NCBI RefSeq assembly: GCF_006438825.1
Contig: NZ_RCZP01000007.1
Location: forward strand, 124,001-188,000
DNA: 64,000 nucleotides
Source of the DNA: Muricoccus nepalensis
GTDB lineage: Bacteria; Pseudomonadota; Alphaproteobacteria; Acetobacterales; Acetobacteraceae
Direction of reading: 5' to 3'
Shown one piece after another: positions 8,497 to 16,969 of this stretch; position 1 is the stretch's first letter; every line of letters starts with the position of its first letter. A program made the translations under genes and the position numbers. The notes beneath the pieces were generated by a model. It worked only from the letters and a program-made list of their open reading frames with translations. It made no database searches and was not told where the DNA came from.

Positions 8497-9164
8497 ATTA
8501 CGCGTTCGAGTTCGGGCAGGTCTTCGCCGCCTGGGATGAGCTCCTGGCGGGCGCGCTGCGGACGCTGTGGCTGTCCGCGGCCGCCATGGCGATCGGCATG
8601 GTCGTGGCGGTGCTCGGCGCGCTGGGCAAGACCAACGGGCCGGTGGCGCTGCGCTGGCTGATCGACGCCTACATCGAGCTCATCCGCAACACGCCCTTCC
8701 TCATCCAGATCTTCGTCGTGTTCTTCGGCCTGCCCGCCATCGGCATCCGGCTCGAGGCCGACCAGGCCTCGCTGCTGGCCCTCGTGGTCAACGTGGGCGC
8801 CTACGGCATCGAGATCATCCGCGCCGGCATCGAGAGCATCGCCACGGGGCAGGTCGAGGCCGGCAAGGCGCTGGGCCTGAAGCCGCTGCAGGTGTTCCGC
8901 CTCGTCGTGCTCAAGCCTGCCATCCAGGCCATCTACCCGTCGCTCACCAGCCAGTTCATCCTCCTGATGCTGAACTCCAGCGTCTGCTCGGCCATCGCGG
9001 CGAGCGAGCTGACCGGGGCCGCCAACGACATCCAGGCGCGGAACTTCCGCAGCTTCGAGGTCTACTTCGTGGTCACCGGCATCTACTTCGCCCTGTCGCT
9101 GCTGTTCTGGGGAATCTTCGCGCTGATCGAGCGCCGCTTCCTCCGCCAGCCGGCGCCGCGCTGA
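8493..9164 (+). CDS. polar amino-acid ABC permease (HisM/GlnP type)
   Basis: Membrane subunit of 223 residues. It shows the polar amino-acid permease hallmarks: LRTLWLSAAA first helix, the IRNTPFLIQIFVVFFGLP motif, YGIEIIRAGIESI, and the EAA loop EAGKALGLKPLQVFRLVVLKPA. Five or so membrane segments are expected. A second permease follows after 12 bases and a receptor after that, so the unit is permease-permease-receptor. No GlnQ-type ATPase lies anywhere near; an ATPase encoded elsewhere must complete the transporter. ATG 8493 is chosen from the alignment of the first helix; see the leader peptide entry. Confidence 0.9.
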   Translation: MNYAFEFGQVFAAWDELLAGALRTLWLSAAAMAIGMVVAVLGALGKTNGPVALRWLIDAYIELIRNTPFLIQIFVVFFGLPAIGIRLEADQASLLALVVNVGAYGIEIIRAGIESIATGQVEAGKALGLKPLQVFRLVVLKPAIQAIYPSLTSQFILLMLNSSVCSAIAASELTGAANDIQARNFRSFEVYFVVTGIYFALSLLFWGIFALIERRFLRQPAPR

Positions 9165-9176
9165 GGACGGGGCGGC

Positions 9177-9827
9177 ATGCGCAGCCTCGGCCTCAACGAG
9201 ATCCTCTTCATCCTGGCGGCGGCGCGCTGGACGCTGCTGCTCTCGGCCTGCGCCTTCGTCGGCGGCAGCGTCGGCGGCATCCTCATCGCCCTGATGCGAA
9301 GCGGCCGGATCAAGGCGCTGCGCTGGTTCGCCTTCGGCTACATCAAGCTGTTCCAGGGCACGCCGCTGCTGATGCAGCTCGTCCTCGCCTTCTTCGTGCC
9401 CGGCATCTTCGGCATCGACGTCAATCCCTGGGGCGCCGCCGCCCTGGGGCTGTCGCTGCACGCCAGCGCCTTCCTCGGCGAGATCTGGCGCGGCAGCATC
9501 GAGGTGGTGCCGCGCGGTCAGTGGGAATCCTCGGCCGCGCTCGGGCTGCGCTACTGGAGCCAGATGCGCCTGGTGGTGCTGCCGCAGGCCTTCCGCATCG
9601 CCATCCCGCCGACGGTCGGCTTCCTCGTGCAGCTGATCAAGGGCACCTCGCTGGCCTCCATCATCGGCTTCGTGGAACTGACCCGCGCCGCACAGGTGAT
9701 CAACAACGCCACCTTCCACCCCTTCACCATCTTCGGCATCGTGGGCCTGACCTACTTCGCCCTCTGCTGGCCGCTCTCGGCCTACAGCAAGCGCATGGAG
9801 CGCAAGCTGGCCCTCGCCAGCCGTTGA
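9177..9827 (+). CDS. polar amino-acid ABC permease (HisQ/GlnP type)
   Basis: Second membrane subunit, 216 residues, starting 12 bases after the first permease. Motifs include KLFQGTPLLMQLVLAFF, LHASAFLGEIWRGSIE and the EAA loop ESSAALGLRYWSQMRLVVLPQ. The C-terminal helix ends near SKRMERKLA. Together with the 8493-9164 product it would form a heterodimeric channel for an amino acid or close analogue. Confidence 0.9.
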   Translation: MRSLGLNEILFILAAARWTLLLSACAFVGGSVGGILIALMRSGRIKALRWFAFGYIKLFQGTPLLMQLVLAFFVPGIFGIDVNPWGAAALGLSLHASAFLGEIWRGSIEVVPRGQWESSAALGLRYWSQMRLVVLPQAFRIAIPPTVGFLVQLIKGTSLASIIGFVELTRAAQVINNATFHPFTIFGIVGLTYFALCWPLSAYSKRMERKLALASR

Positions 9828-9854
9828 CCGAACAAGCCGCATGGGAGAACCACG

Positions 9855-10676
9855 ATGACACGCAAGCCGGTTGGACGTCGCACCCTGGGGGCGGTGGCAC
9901 TGGGCGGCGCGGCCGTCCTGCTGCCGGGCCTCGCCCGCCGGGCGGCCGCGGCCACGCCCGACGAGATCAAGCGGCGCGGGCAGATCTCCGTCGGCGTCCT
10001 GACGGACTACCCGCCCTTCGGCGGGATCGACGAGAACCAGAAGCCCGCCGGCTACGACGTCGACGTCGCCGGGCTCCTGGCCAAGGCCCTGGGCGTCGAG
10101 CTGCAGCTCGTGCCGGTCACCGGCCCCAACCGCATCCCCTTCCTGCTGACCAACAAGGTGGACATGCTGATCGCCACCTTCGGCATCACCGAGGAGCGCT
10201 CGAAGCAGGTTCTCTTCTCCAACCCCTACAGCGCCTTCACCACCTACATCCTGGCGCCCAGGAGCACCAACATCCGCGGGCCGGAGGACCTGAAGGGCGT
10301 GCGCGTCGGCGTGGCGCGCGCCAGCACGCAGGACTCCGCGCTGATGGCCGTGGCGCCGCGCGAGGTCCGCGTGATGCGCTTCGACGACGACGCCACCACC
10401 ACGCAGTCGATCATCTCCGGTCAGGTGCAGGCGATCGGCGCCAGCAGCACGGTCCTGGCGCAGCTCACCGCTAACTACCCCAACCTGCAGATCGAGCCGA
10501 AGTTCACGCTGCGCGCCCAGGCCAACGGCATGGCCTTCCGCAAGCAGGACGAGGCGCTGCGCGACTGGAGCAACAGCTTCATCGCCTCCCTCGTGCAGAG
10601 CGGCGAGCTGGACCGCATCCACCAGCGCTGGTTCAAGGCGCCGATGGACCCGCTGCCGCCCATGCCGCAGTTCTGA
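9855..10676 (+). CDS. amino-acid ABC solute-binding protein (family 3)
   Basis: Periplasmic receptor of 273 residues. The N terminus GRRTLGAVALGGAAVLLPGLA followed by RRAAAA is a signal peptide and contains paired arginines that could direct Tat export. The mature part has the family-3 fold markers: GQISVGVLTDYPPFGGID, a GYDVDVAGLLAKALG helix, and the LKGVRVGVARAST and FDDDATTTQSI segments of lobe two. It belongs with the two permeases immediately upstream. Ligand specificity cannot be read from the sequence. Confidence 0.9.
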   Translation: MTRKPVGRRTLGAVALGGAAVLLPGLARRAAAATPDEIKRRGQISVGVLTDYPPFGGIDENQKPAGYDVDVAGLLAKALGVELQLVPVTGPNRIPFLLTNKVDMLIATFGITEERSKQVLFSNPYSAFTTYILAPRSTNIRGPEDLKGVRVGVARASTQDSALMAVAPREVRVMRFDDDATTTQSIISGQVQAIGASSTVLAQLTANYPNLQIEPKFTLRAQANGMAFRKQDEALRDWSNSFIASLVQSGELDRIHQRWFKAPMDPLPPMPQF

Positions 10677-10741
10677 CAGGGATCGGTGCCGCGCCCCAGG
10701 GCGCGGCGCAGGGTCCGGGTGGACAGCAGGGGCAGGACGGG

Positions 10742-11782
10742 ATGGCGCAGCATCGCATCGGGCTGATCGGCCTCGGCATGGCCGTGACGCCGCACGCGAA
10801 GTCGTTGATGGACCTGTCGGACCGGGTGCGGGTGGCCGGTGCCTTCGCGCGCAGCGCCGCCCGCCGCCAGGCCTTCGCGGAGCGCTTCCCCTTTCCCGTC
10901 GTGGACGGGCTGGAGGCCCTCCTCGCGGACCGCACGGTGGACGCCGTGATGATCCTGACGCCGCCCGACACGCATCTCGACCTCGTCCGCCGCTGCGCTG
11001 CGGCGGGCAAGCACATCCTGCTCGAGAAGCCCTTGGAGGTGACGACGGCGCGGGCGGAGCAGCTCGTCGCGGCCTGCCGGGAGGCCGGCGTCACCCTCGG
11101 CCTCGTGCTGCAGCACCGCTTCCGCCCGGCCGCGCTGCGCTTCGCGGCCATGCAGCGCGAGGGCGCGATCGGCGCCCTGGTCTCGGCCTCGGCCAGCATC
11201 CGCCTGTGGCGCCCGCAATCCTACTACGACGAGCCCGGCCGGGGCACGCTGGCGCGGGACGGCGGCGGCGTGCTCATCACCCAGGGCATCCACACCCTCG
11301 ACCTCCTGCAGAGCCTTGCCGGCCCGGTGGCGGAGGTCACCGGCTACGCCCTCACCAGCGCCGTGCACCGCATGGAGACGGAGGACCTCGCCTGCGCCGC
11401 GCTCCGCTTCGAGAGCGGCGCCCTGGGCACGCTCGAGGCGACGACGGCGGCCTTCCCCGGCTTTCCCGAGCGCATCGAGATCACAGGCACCGCCGCCTCG
11501 GCCACGCTCCTCGGCGTGGACCTGCACGTGCAGCACGCGGATGGCCGGGTGACCGAGCTCCGCCCCGGCGGCGGCGGTGGCACGGGCGCCGACCCCATGG
11601 CCTTCCCGCACGACTACCACCGCAGCGTGCTGGCCGATTTCCTCGACGCGCTCGACCACAACCGCCCGCCCGCCGCGAGCGGGGCCGAGGCGCTCCGGGT
11701 CCACTACCTCGTGGACGCCCTGCTGGAGAGCGCGCGCACCGGCCGCCCCTGCCGGGTTCGGACGCTGCCCACCACCGTCTGA
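10742..11782 (+). CDS. Gfo/Idh/MocA-family NAD(P) oxidoreductase
   Basis: Putative sugar or cyclitol dehydrogenase of 346 residues. Residues 1-120 form a Rossmann domain starting GLIGLGMAV, with DAVMILTPPDTH and the family lysine in LLEKPLEV. The C-terminal alpha/beta domain contains GGGVLITQGIHTLDLL, the usual position of the catalytic histidine. It lies 65 bases after the amino-acid importer receptor on the same strand and may be co-transcribed. The pairing with an amino-acid-type importer suggests an imino- or amino-sugar-like substrate, but this is only contextual. Confidence 0.88.
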   Translation: MAQHRIGLIGLGMAVTPHAKSLMDLSDRVRVAGAFARSAARRQAFAERFPFPVVDGLEALLADRTVDAVMILTPPDTHLDLVRRCAAAGKHILLEKPLEVTTARAEQLVAACREAGVTLGLVLQHRFRPAALRFAAMQREGAIGALVSASASIRLWRPQSYYDEPGRGTLARDGGGVLITQGIHTLDLLQSLAGPVAEVTGYALTSAVHRMETEDLACAALRFESGALGTLEATTAAFPGFPERIEITGTAASATLLGVDLHVQHADGRVTELRPGGGGGTGADPMAFPHDYHRSVLADFLDALDHNRPPAASGAEALRVHYLVDALLESARTGRPCRVRTLPTTV

Positions 11783-11923
11783 GGGCAGGGCTCCGCGAAG
11801 AAGGGATGCCAAGCCGGGCCGTTGTGCGGCATGCTTTCGGCGATGCGCCAGGCGCCCGACCGGACGCCGCGCGCTCCGCGAGCGCTCGTCCCTCTCGCGA
11901 CGAAGAGCAAGAACGGAGGATCC

Positions 11924-13111
11924 ATGCCCATCAACCCCTTTGGCCGGCGCGCGCTGCTGGCCGGCAGCTCCGCCACGGCGGTGGCCTTGCAGCAGGCCCA
12001 CGGCCAGTCGTCCGCGCTGCCACGGTCGCCGATCGCGCTCTCCATCATGGATGTCGCGGGCGCGCTGCAGATCGACCGCCCGGCCATCGAGCTGTTCCGG
12101 CAGCAGAACCCGCGGCTGATCTCGCGCCTCAACATCCAGGTCGCGCCCTCGCCCGAACTGGCGCCCAAGCTCAAGGCGCAGCAGGACGCGGGGCGGGTGG
12201 ACATCGACTTCGTGCTGCTCGGGCTCGGCCCGCTGTCGGACGGCATCAACCAGGGCGTCTGGACGCAGATGCTGCCCGCCTATTCCGACGTGCTGCCGGA
12301 CCTCGACAAGATCCTGATCCCCGGCGCGAAGATGCTGCAGGAGAACTTCGGCCGCGGCTACGGCGTGGAGGTGTCCTACACGCCCTCCGGCCCCCTTTTC
12401 GAGTACATGCCGGACCGCATGAACGCGACGATCCGCACGCCCGAGGACCTGCTGGGCTGGGCGCGCGCGCACCCCAAGCGCTTTGTCTACGCGCGCCCCG
12501 CCAATTCGGGCCCGGGCTGGACGCTGCTGCAGGGCCTCCCCTACATCCTCGGCGACAAGGACCCGACCGATCCCCTCAACGGCTGGGACAAGAGCTGGGA
12601 CTTCCTGCACGCCCTCGGCGAGACCATCGACTACTACCCGACCGGCACCGCCGCCACGATGCGCGAGTTCGGCGAGGGATCGCGCGACATCATCGCGACC
12701 GCCTGCGGGTGGGACCTCAACCCGCGCGCGATCGGCATCGTGCCGAAGGAGGCCAAGGTCTTCATGCTCGACGGCACGCACTGGCTGCCGGACGCGCATT
12801 TCATGGCGGTGCCCAAGGGCGTGGCGCCGGAGCGCGTGGCGGTGGCCGCGCGGCTGATGGCCTTCCTGCTCGAGCCGCCGCAGCAGGCCATGACCTACGA
12901 CAAGGGCTACCTCTATCCCGGCCCGGTCATCGCGAACGCGCCGCTCTCGATGGCCCCGCAGGAGAGCCAGGACGTGGTGCGCGAGTTCGGGCGTCCCGAA
13001 TACGAGGCCTGGTTCCGCGACCGGCCGGTCGCGCGGCCGCTGACGCCCGACCGCCTGGTGGCGGCCTTCCGCCGCTGGGACGAGCAGATCGGCTCGAAGA
13101 AGCCGCGCTAG
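11924..13111 (+). CDS. ABC solute-binding protein, spermidine/iron-type (family 1)
   Basis: Periplasmic receptor of 395 residues. The N terminus FGRRALLAGSSATAVALQQAHGQ is a signal peptide with a twin-arginine flavour. The mature part has SIMDVAGALQ, LARAHPKRFVYARPANSG-type lobe motifs and a C-terminal region typical of PotD/FbpA-like receptors. ATG 11924 is preceded by GGAGGA, so it is preferred over the upstream in-frame ATG at 11822. The cognate permeases and ATPase are encoded convergently on the opposite strand immediately downstream, an unusual split layout. Confidence 0.87.
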   Translation: MPINPFGRRALLAGSSATAVALQQAHGQSSALPRSPIALSIMDVAGALQIDRPAIELFRQQNPRLISRLNIQVAPSPELAPKLKAQQDAGRVDIDFVLLGLGPLSDGINQGVWTQMLPAYSDVLPDLDKILIPGAKMLQENFGRGYGVEVSYTPSGPLFEYMPDRMNATIRTPEDLLGWARAHPKRFVYARPANSGPGWTLLQGLPYILGDKDPTDPLNGWDKSWDFLHALGETIDYYPTGTAATMREFGEGSRDIIATACGWDLNPRAIGIVPKEAKVFMLDGTHWLPDAHFMAVPKGVAPERVAVAARLMAFLLEPPQQAMTYDKGYLYPGPVIANAPLSMAPQESQDVVREFGRPEYEAWFRDRPVARPLTPDRLVAAFRRWDEQIGSKKPR

Positions 13112-13120
13112 GCGGCAGGC

Positions 13121-13147
13121 TCCCCGCGCCGCGCGACGGCGCGGGGA
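13121..13147. terminator. strong bidirectional hairpin between convergent genes
   Basis: TCCCCGCGCC (13121-13130) pairs perfectly with GGCGCGGGGA (13138-13147) around a 7-base loop. It lies between the receptor stop (13111) and the stop of the permease on the other strand (13166). There is no T-run, but a 10-bp GC stem in a convergent gap is a good candidate for transcription end on both strands. Confidence 0.6.
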
Positions 13148-13165
13148 CGCCGCCAGGCCTCCCGC

Positions 13166-14008
13166 TCAGTGCGCGTTCTGCTGCTTGGCGCGCGAGACGA
13201 TCTGGGTCGGGCTGACGAAACGTAGCGCGATCACCAGCCAGACCAGCGTGGCAAGCATGTAGATCACCGCCATCGCGTCCACCGCCTGCACCGCCCGCAC
13301 GCCCGCCGCGAAGACGGAATAGTAGAGCGCGACCACCAGCGTCTGGCTGGTCGGGCCGGCCGTCAGGAAGGTCAGCTCGAACATCGCGATGGTTCGGACC
13401 AGCACCAGCAGGAGCGCCGCCAGCACGCCGGGCAGCAGCAGCGGCGTCAGCACGTGGACGAAGAGCCGGAAGGTGCCGGCGCCGAAGACGCGCGCGGCGT
13501 CCTCGATGCGCGGGTCGATCTGCTCCACGAAGGGGATCATGACCAGGATCACGAAGGGCACCGTGGGCACGAGGTTGGCGAGGATGACGCCCGCCATCGT
13601 CCCGCCCAGCCCCGTCTGGTACAGCACCGTCGCCATCGGGATGCCGTAGGTGATGGGCGGCACCAGCAGCGGCAGCAGGAACAGCAGCATGAGCGCCCGC
13701 TTGCCCGGGAACTCCCGCCGCGCCATGGCGTAGGCCGCCGGCACGCCGAGGAGCCCGGACAGGATCACCACGGAGAAGGCGACCTGGAAGGTGACCAGCA
13801 GCACGTCGTCGAGCTGGAACTCCTGCCAGGCCGCAGCGTACCAGCGCGTGGTGAAGCCGGCCGGCAGCCAGGTGCCGAGCCAGCGCGTGCCGAAGGAGCT
13901 GACCACGACCGAGCCGATCAGCGCCAGCAGGTTGAGGACGAAGAAGCCGACGGCCACCCAGAGGGCCGTCGCCCAGAGGCGGGTGGAAAGGCTGGGGTTG
14001 CTGTGCAC
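13166..14008 (-). CDS. ABC permease, PotC/FbpB-like
   Basis: Membrane subunit of 280 residues. The frame stays open far upstream, but GTG 14008 is the start: AGGAG (14016-14020, minus strand) lies 7 bases before it and the product begins HSNPSLSTRLW just ahead of the first helix. About six membrane segments are expected; the EAA loop is EDAARVFGAGTFRLF then VLTPLLLPG. It is the last gene of the ATPase-permease-permease operon, 11 bases after the first permease. Partner receptor: 11924-13111. Confidence 0.88.
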   Translation of the reverse strand: MHSNPSLSTRLWATALWVAVGFFVLNLLALIGSVVVSSFGTRWLGTWLPAGFTTRWYAAAWQEFQLDDVLLVTFQVAFSVVILSGLLGVPAAYAMARREFPGKRALMLLFLLPLLVPPITYGIPMATVLYQTGLGGTMAGVILANLVPTVPFVILVMIPFVEQIDPRIEDAARVFGAGTFRLFVHVLTPLLLPGVLAALLLVLVRTIAMFELTFLTAGPTSQTLVVALYYSVFAAGVRAVQAVDAMAVIYMLATLVWLVIALRFVSPTQIVSRAKQQNAH

Positions 14009-14019
14009 GGCGTCTCTCC

Positions 14020-14913
14020 TCAGCCCTTCCCGCCGCCAGCGGGGCCGCGATAGGCAAGCTGCCGCGACGCCAGCACCGCAACCACGACCGCGAGTTGGGT
14101 GAATCCCATGATCATCGCGATGGCCGACGCCATGGAGTAGTCGTACTCCTCGAAGGCGGCCTGGTAGGCGGCGATGGAGATGACGCGCGTGATCCGCGCG
14201 GGCTCGCCGACCAGCACCGCCGAGGGGAAGACGGAGTAGGCCTGCACGAAGCTGAGGCAGAAGGTGATGGCCAGGCCCGGCAGCAGCAGCGGCAGGAAGA
14301 TGTGGCGGAAGCGCGAGCGCGGCCCGGCCCCCAGCGTCGCCGCCGCCTGCTCGAGCGAGGAGTCGATGCCGGTGACGTAGGAGAGCGTCAGCAGGAAGGT
14401 GAAGGGGAAGCCGGTGATCAGCAGCGAGAGGAACACGCCGGTGTAGCTGTTCGTCAGCTTCACCGGGCCGGAGGACAGGCCGAGCGTCATCACCGTGCGG
14501 CTGAACCAGCCCTGGGCGCCGAAGTAGAAGAGCATGCCCTCCGCCACCAGGACCGTGCCCAGGGTGATGGGAAGGATCAGGATGGTGGTCAGCAGCCGCT
14601 GGCGCCGCATCAGCCGCACGCGGAAGGCCACGGGCAGGGCGAGCAGCAGGTTCAGCACCGTCACCGGCACCGCCAGCCGCATCGTCGTCCAGATCGTGTC
14701 GTAGAGGAACGGGTCGGAGAAGAAGCGGCCGTAGTTGCCGAGAAGGCTCCCATCCTTCGGGCGGAAGGACAGCCACAACCCGTAGAGGAAGGGGTAGAGG
14801 AACAGCGCGAGGATCACCAGCGCGGCCGGCAGCACCAGCAGCGTCACCGTGTCGAGGCCGCGCGCCGCCAGGCGCAGCCGCAGCGTGGGGGCGGGGCCCG
14901 CCGTCGCGCTCAT
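14020..14913 (-). CDS. ABC permease, PotB-like
   Basis: Membrane subunit of 297 residues with about six hydrophobic segments, beginning with VTLLVLPAALVILALFLYP. The EAA loop reads EQAAATLGAGPRSRFR then IFLPLLLPG. Its ATG overlaps the TGA of the ATPase gene by four bases, so the two are translationally coupled. With 13166-14008 it forms the channel of a spermidine/putrescine/iron-class importer. Confidence 0.9.
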   Translation of the reverse strand: MSATAGPAPTLRLRLAARGLDTVTLLVLPAALVILALFLYPFLYGLWLSFRPKDGSLLGNYGRFFSDPFLYDTIWTTMRLAVPVTVLNLLLALPVAFRVRLMRRQRLLTTILILPITLGTVLVAEGMLFYFGAQGWFSRTVMTLGLSSGPVKLTNSYTGVFLSLLITGFPFTFLLTLSYVTGIDSSLEQAAATLGAGPRSRFRHIFLPLLLPGLAITFCLSFVQAYSVFPSAVLVGEPARITRVISIAAYQAAFEEYDYSMASAIAMIMGFTQLAVVVAVLASRQLAYRGPAGGGKG

Positions 14914-15983
14914 GCCGCCTCCCCCGCGAAGACGAGGGCGCGCTGCGGCTCCGCCGCCAGGCGCACCAGCGTGCCGACCTGGACCGGGCGCTCGGTGTGG
15001 AAGAAGAGGTCGATGCCTTCCGAGGTCGTGGCGATGCCGTGGAACTCCCGCCCGCGGTACTCGATCGCGCGCACGGTGGCCGGCACGCCCGAGGCGTTCT
15101 CGTCCGTGGTGGTCATGTCGTCGGGCCTTACGGCGATCACGGCGGTCTCGCCCAGCGGCTCGCGCATCGTGCCGGTCAGGCGGCCGCCCTGGCCCATGTC
15201 GAGGGTCACGAGGCCGCCCTCCCGCCCCGCGATGCGCCCCGGAAGCCGGTTGCGGTAGCCCATGAAGTCCGCGACATCGAGGTGCGCCGGCTGGGCGTAG
15301 AGCTCCTCCGGCGTGCCGACCTGGCGGATCTCGCCCTCGCGCATCACCACGATGCGGTCCGCCAGCGACAGGGCCTCCTCCTGGTCGTGGGTGACGTAGA
15401 TAGTCGTGGAGCCGAGGCCCTCGTGGATGCGGCGGATCTCGGCCCGCATCTCCAGCCGCAGCTTGGCGTCGAGGTTCGAGAGCGGCTCGTCCATCAGCAC
15501 CACCGGCGGCTCGATCGCGATGGCGCGGGCGATCGCGACGCGCTGCTGCTGCCCGCCGGAGAGCTGGCCCGGCAGCTTGTCGGCCTGCGCCTGCAGCCGC
15601 ACCGTGGCCAGCGCCTCCTCCACCCGGCGCGCCGCCTCCGCCTTCGGCACGCCGCGCATGAGGAGGCCGAACGCGACGTTGCGCCGCACGCTCATGTGGG
15701 GGAACAGGGCGTAGTTCTGGAACACCATGCCGAAGCCGCGCTGCTCGGGCCGGCGGGTGTCGATCCGCTGGTCATCCAGCCAGATGCTGCCGCCGGTCAG
15801 CGGCAGCAGGCCGGCGAGGCAGTTCAGGGCCGTGGACTTGCCGCAGCCCGAGGGGCCGAGCAGCGCGATGAACTCGCCGCGCGCGATGCGCAGGTCGATG
15901 CCCTTGAGGGCGTTCACGGTGCCGAAGGCGCGCCGCATGCCCTCGAGGCGAAGCTCGCGGAAGTCCGCCGCGTGGATCGTCAT
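14910..15983 (-). CDS. ABC importer ATPase, PotA-like
   Basis: ATPase of 357 residues. Walker A GPSGCGKST is at residues 43-51, the signature is LSGGQQQRVAIARAI, Walker B is VVLMDEPLSNLDAKL, and the switch region is VTHDQEEALSLAD. A C-terminal TOBE domain follows after about residue 240. The start at 15983 (product MTIHAADF) is chosen over an in-frame ATG at 16055 because the extra 24 residues are low-complexity and absent from family members as I know them. It leads the operon with the two PotBC-like permeases. Confidence 0.92.
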   Translation of the reverse strand: MTIHAADFRELRLEGMRRAFGTVNALKGIDLRIARGEFIALLGPSGCGKSTALNCLAGLLPLTGGSIWLDDQRIDTRRPEQRGFGMVFQNYALFPHMSVRRNVAFGLLMRGVPKAEAARRVEEALATVRLQAQADKLPGQLSGGQQQRVAIARAIAIEPPVVLMDEPLSNLDAKLRLEMRAEIRRIHEGLGSTTIYVTHDQEEALSLADRIVVMREGEIRQVGTPEELYAQPAHLDVADFMGYRNRLPGRIAGREGGLVTLDMGQGGRLTGTMREPLGETAVIAVRPDDMTTTDENASGVPATVRAIEYRGREFHGIATTSEGIDLFFHTERPVQVGTLVRLAAEPQRALVFAGEAA

Positions 15984-16192
15984 GCCGGGACCCCTCGCTT
16001 CCCCACCAGTCTCTCCGCGCGCCGGCGGCCCCGCTCCAGGCCTTGCCCGCCGCAACGGACCGGCACGAAGCCGTGTGCGTGGTTCCTCATGTCGGCGTTT
16101 CCCCCTTTGTCACCCGCGGCCCGCGGGTCCCTCGGGGCGCGATGCTAGTAACGGCTGCCGTCCCGCGCTACCTCCCGGGCGACGACCGGGGC

Positions 16193-16208
16193 CGCGCCGC
16201 GCGGCGCG
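16193..16208. repeat. 16-bp perfect palindrome at a stop codon
   Basis: CGCGCCGCGCGGCGCG is a perfect palindrome directly adjoining the stop codon of the Nudix gene (stop at 16209-16211 read on the minus strand). It has no spacer, so a hairpin would have to open a few central bases. It may act as a terminator or processing stop; chance in GC-rich DNA cannot be excluded. Confidence 0.35.
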
Positions 16209-16838
16209 TCACGCGAGGGGCGCCGCGTCGATCCCTCCTTCGGGCGACCTCTGCTCCGCGTCCCGGCCGCCCGCGTGCTGCGTGAACAACGGCGCGCCCT
16301 CGCCAAGCCGCTCGTGGTCCAGCGCATCCAGCAGCTCCCGGTAGACGAGGTGGCTCGGGTAGAGCCGCTCCGGCAGCGACGGGAACCAGCAGAGGTCCCC
16401 CGCCGCCGGCGTCTCTCCCGCGGCCACGACACGCCGGCCGGGCTCGCCGAGCAAGGTCGTGGGGAAGCAGAGCGAGATCGTGTGCCCCCGCCCATCGAAG
16501 ATCTGGATGACCGCGACCGGCCCGGCGGCGACCGTCGCCTCGCACCCGAACTCGTCCCGCGCGCAGGCGGCGACGCGATGGGCGATCTCCTCCCGGTGAC
16601 GGATGATGCCGCCCGGGACGTGCCACCCCGCGCCGAAAGCGTCCTCGCGCCAGGCGAGCAGGACTCTCCGCTGCCGGTCGCGGACGAGCAGGTCGACGTT
16701 GGCGGTGGCGCTCACTTCCGTGACGAAGCGGAACAGCGGCGCCGGCAGGCCCGCGCCGCGCCCGCTCAGCTTCGCCAGGATGGCCTCGAGCGCCTGCAAT
16801 TCCTCGCGGTTGAGGGCCGGCTTGCTCCCCTCCGACAT
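16209..16838 (-). CDS. Nudix hydrolase, GDP-mannose mannosyl-hydrolase-like
   Basis: Protein of 209 residues. A Nudix box is visible as GGIIRHREEIAHRVAA then CARDEFGC. Its glycine and first glutamate are in place, but the usual RE pair is AC and the EE pair is DE. A relaxed Nudix motif is known in GDP-mannose mannosyl hydrolase, and the preceding WHVPGG also fits that group, so a sugar-nucleotide substrate is possible. Residues 1-45 are a helical extension. The frame is open far upstream; ATG 16838 is chosen because a GGAGGG ribosome site precedes it. It is divergent from the CoA-transferase operon. Confidence 0.8.
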   Translation of the reverse strand: MSEGSKPALNREELQALEAILAKLSGRGAGLPAPLFRFVTEVSATANVDLLVRDRQRRVLLAWREDAFGAGWHVPGGIIRHREEIAHRVAACARDEFGCEATVAAGPVAVIQIFDGRGHTISLCFPTTLLGEPGRRVVAAGETPAAGDLCWFPSLPERLYPSHLVYRELLDALDHERLGEGAPLFTQHAGGRDAEQRSPEGGIDAAPLA

Positions 16839-16938
16839 CCTCGCGCCCTCCTGCCAACGGGGAGCAGCATCATCCAGGCCGTTGAGGACGGCAACGCGGC
16901 GAGCATCCGGTGCCCGAGGAGGACGCGGACCAGTTGCC

Positions 16939-16969
16939 TTGACACCCAAGCCCTCCATGCCGGTAGGAT
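16939..16969 (+). promoter_or_regulatory. candidate promoter of the CoA-transferase operon
   Basis: A perfect -35 hexamer TTGACA (16939-16944) is followed after 19 bases by TAGGAT (16964-16969) as a -10 box. The spacer is longer than the ideal 17, which fits a regulated promoter. The -10 box overlaps the palindrome at 16968-16979, and the coding start is at 17082. Confidence 0.45.

Noticed and set aside
6843-10622. Very long minus-strand open frame of about 1,260 codons
   Set aside because: Only its last third (6843-8117) encodes the MFS protein. The rest is antisense to the amino-acid importer genes, an effect of high GC.
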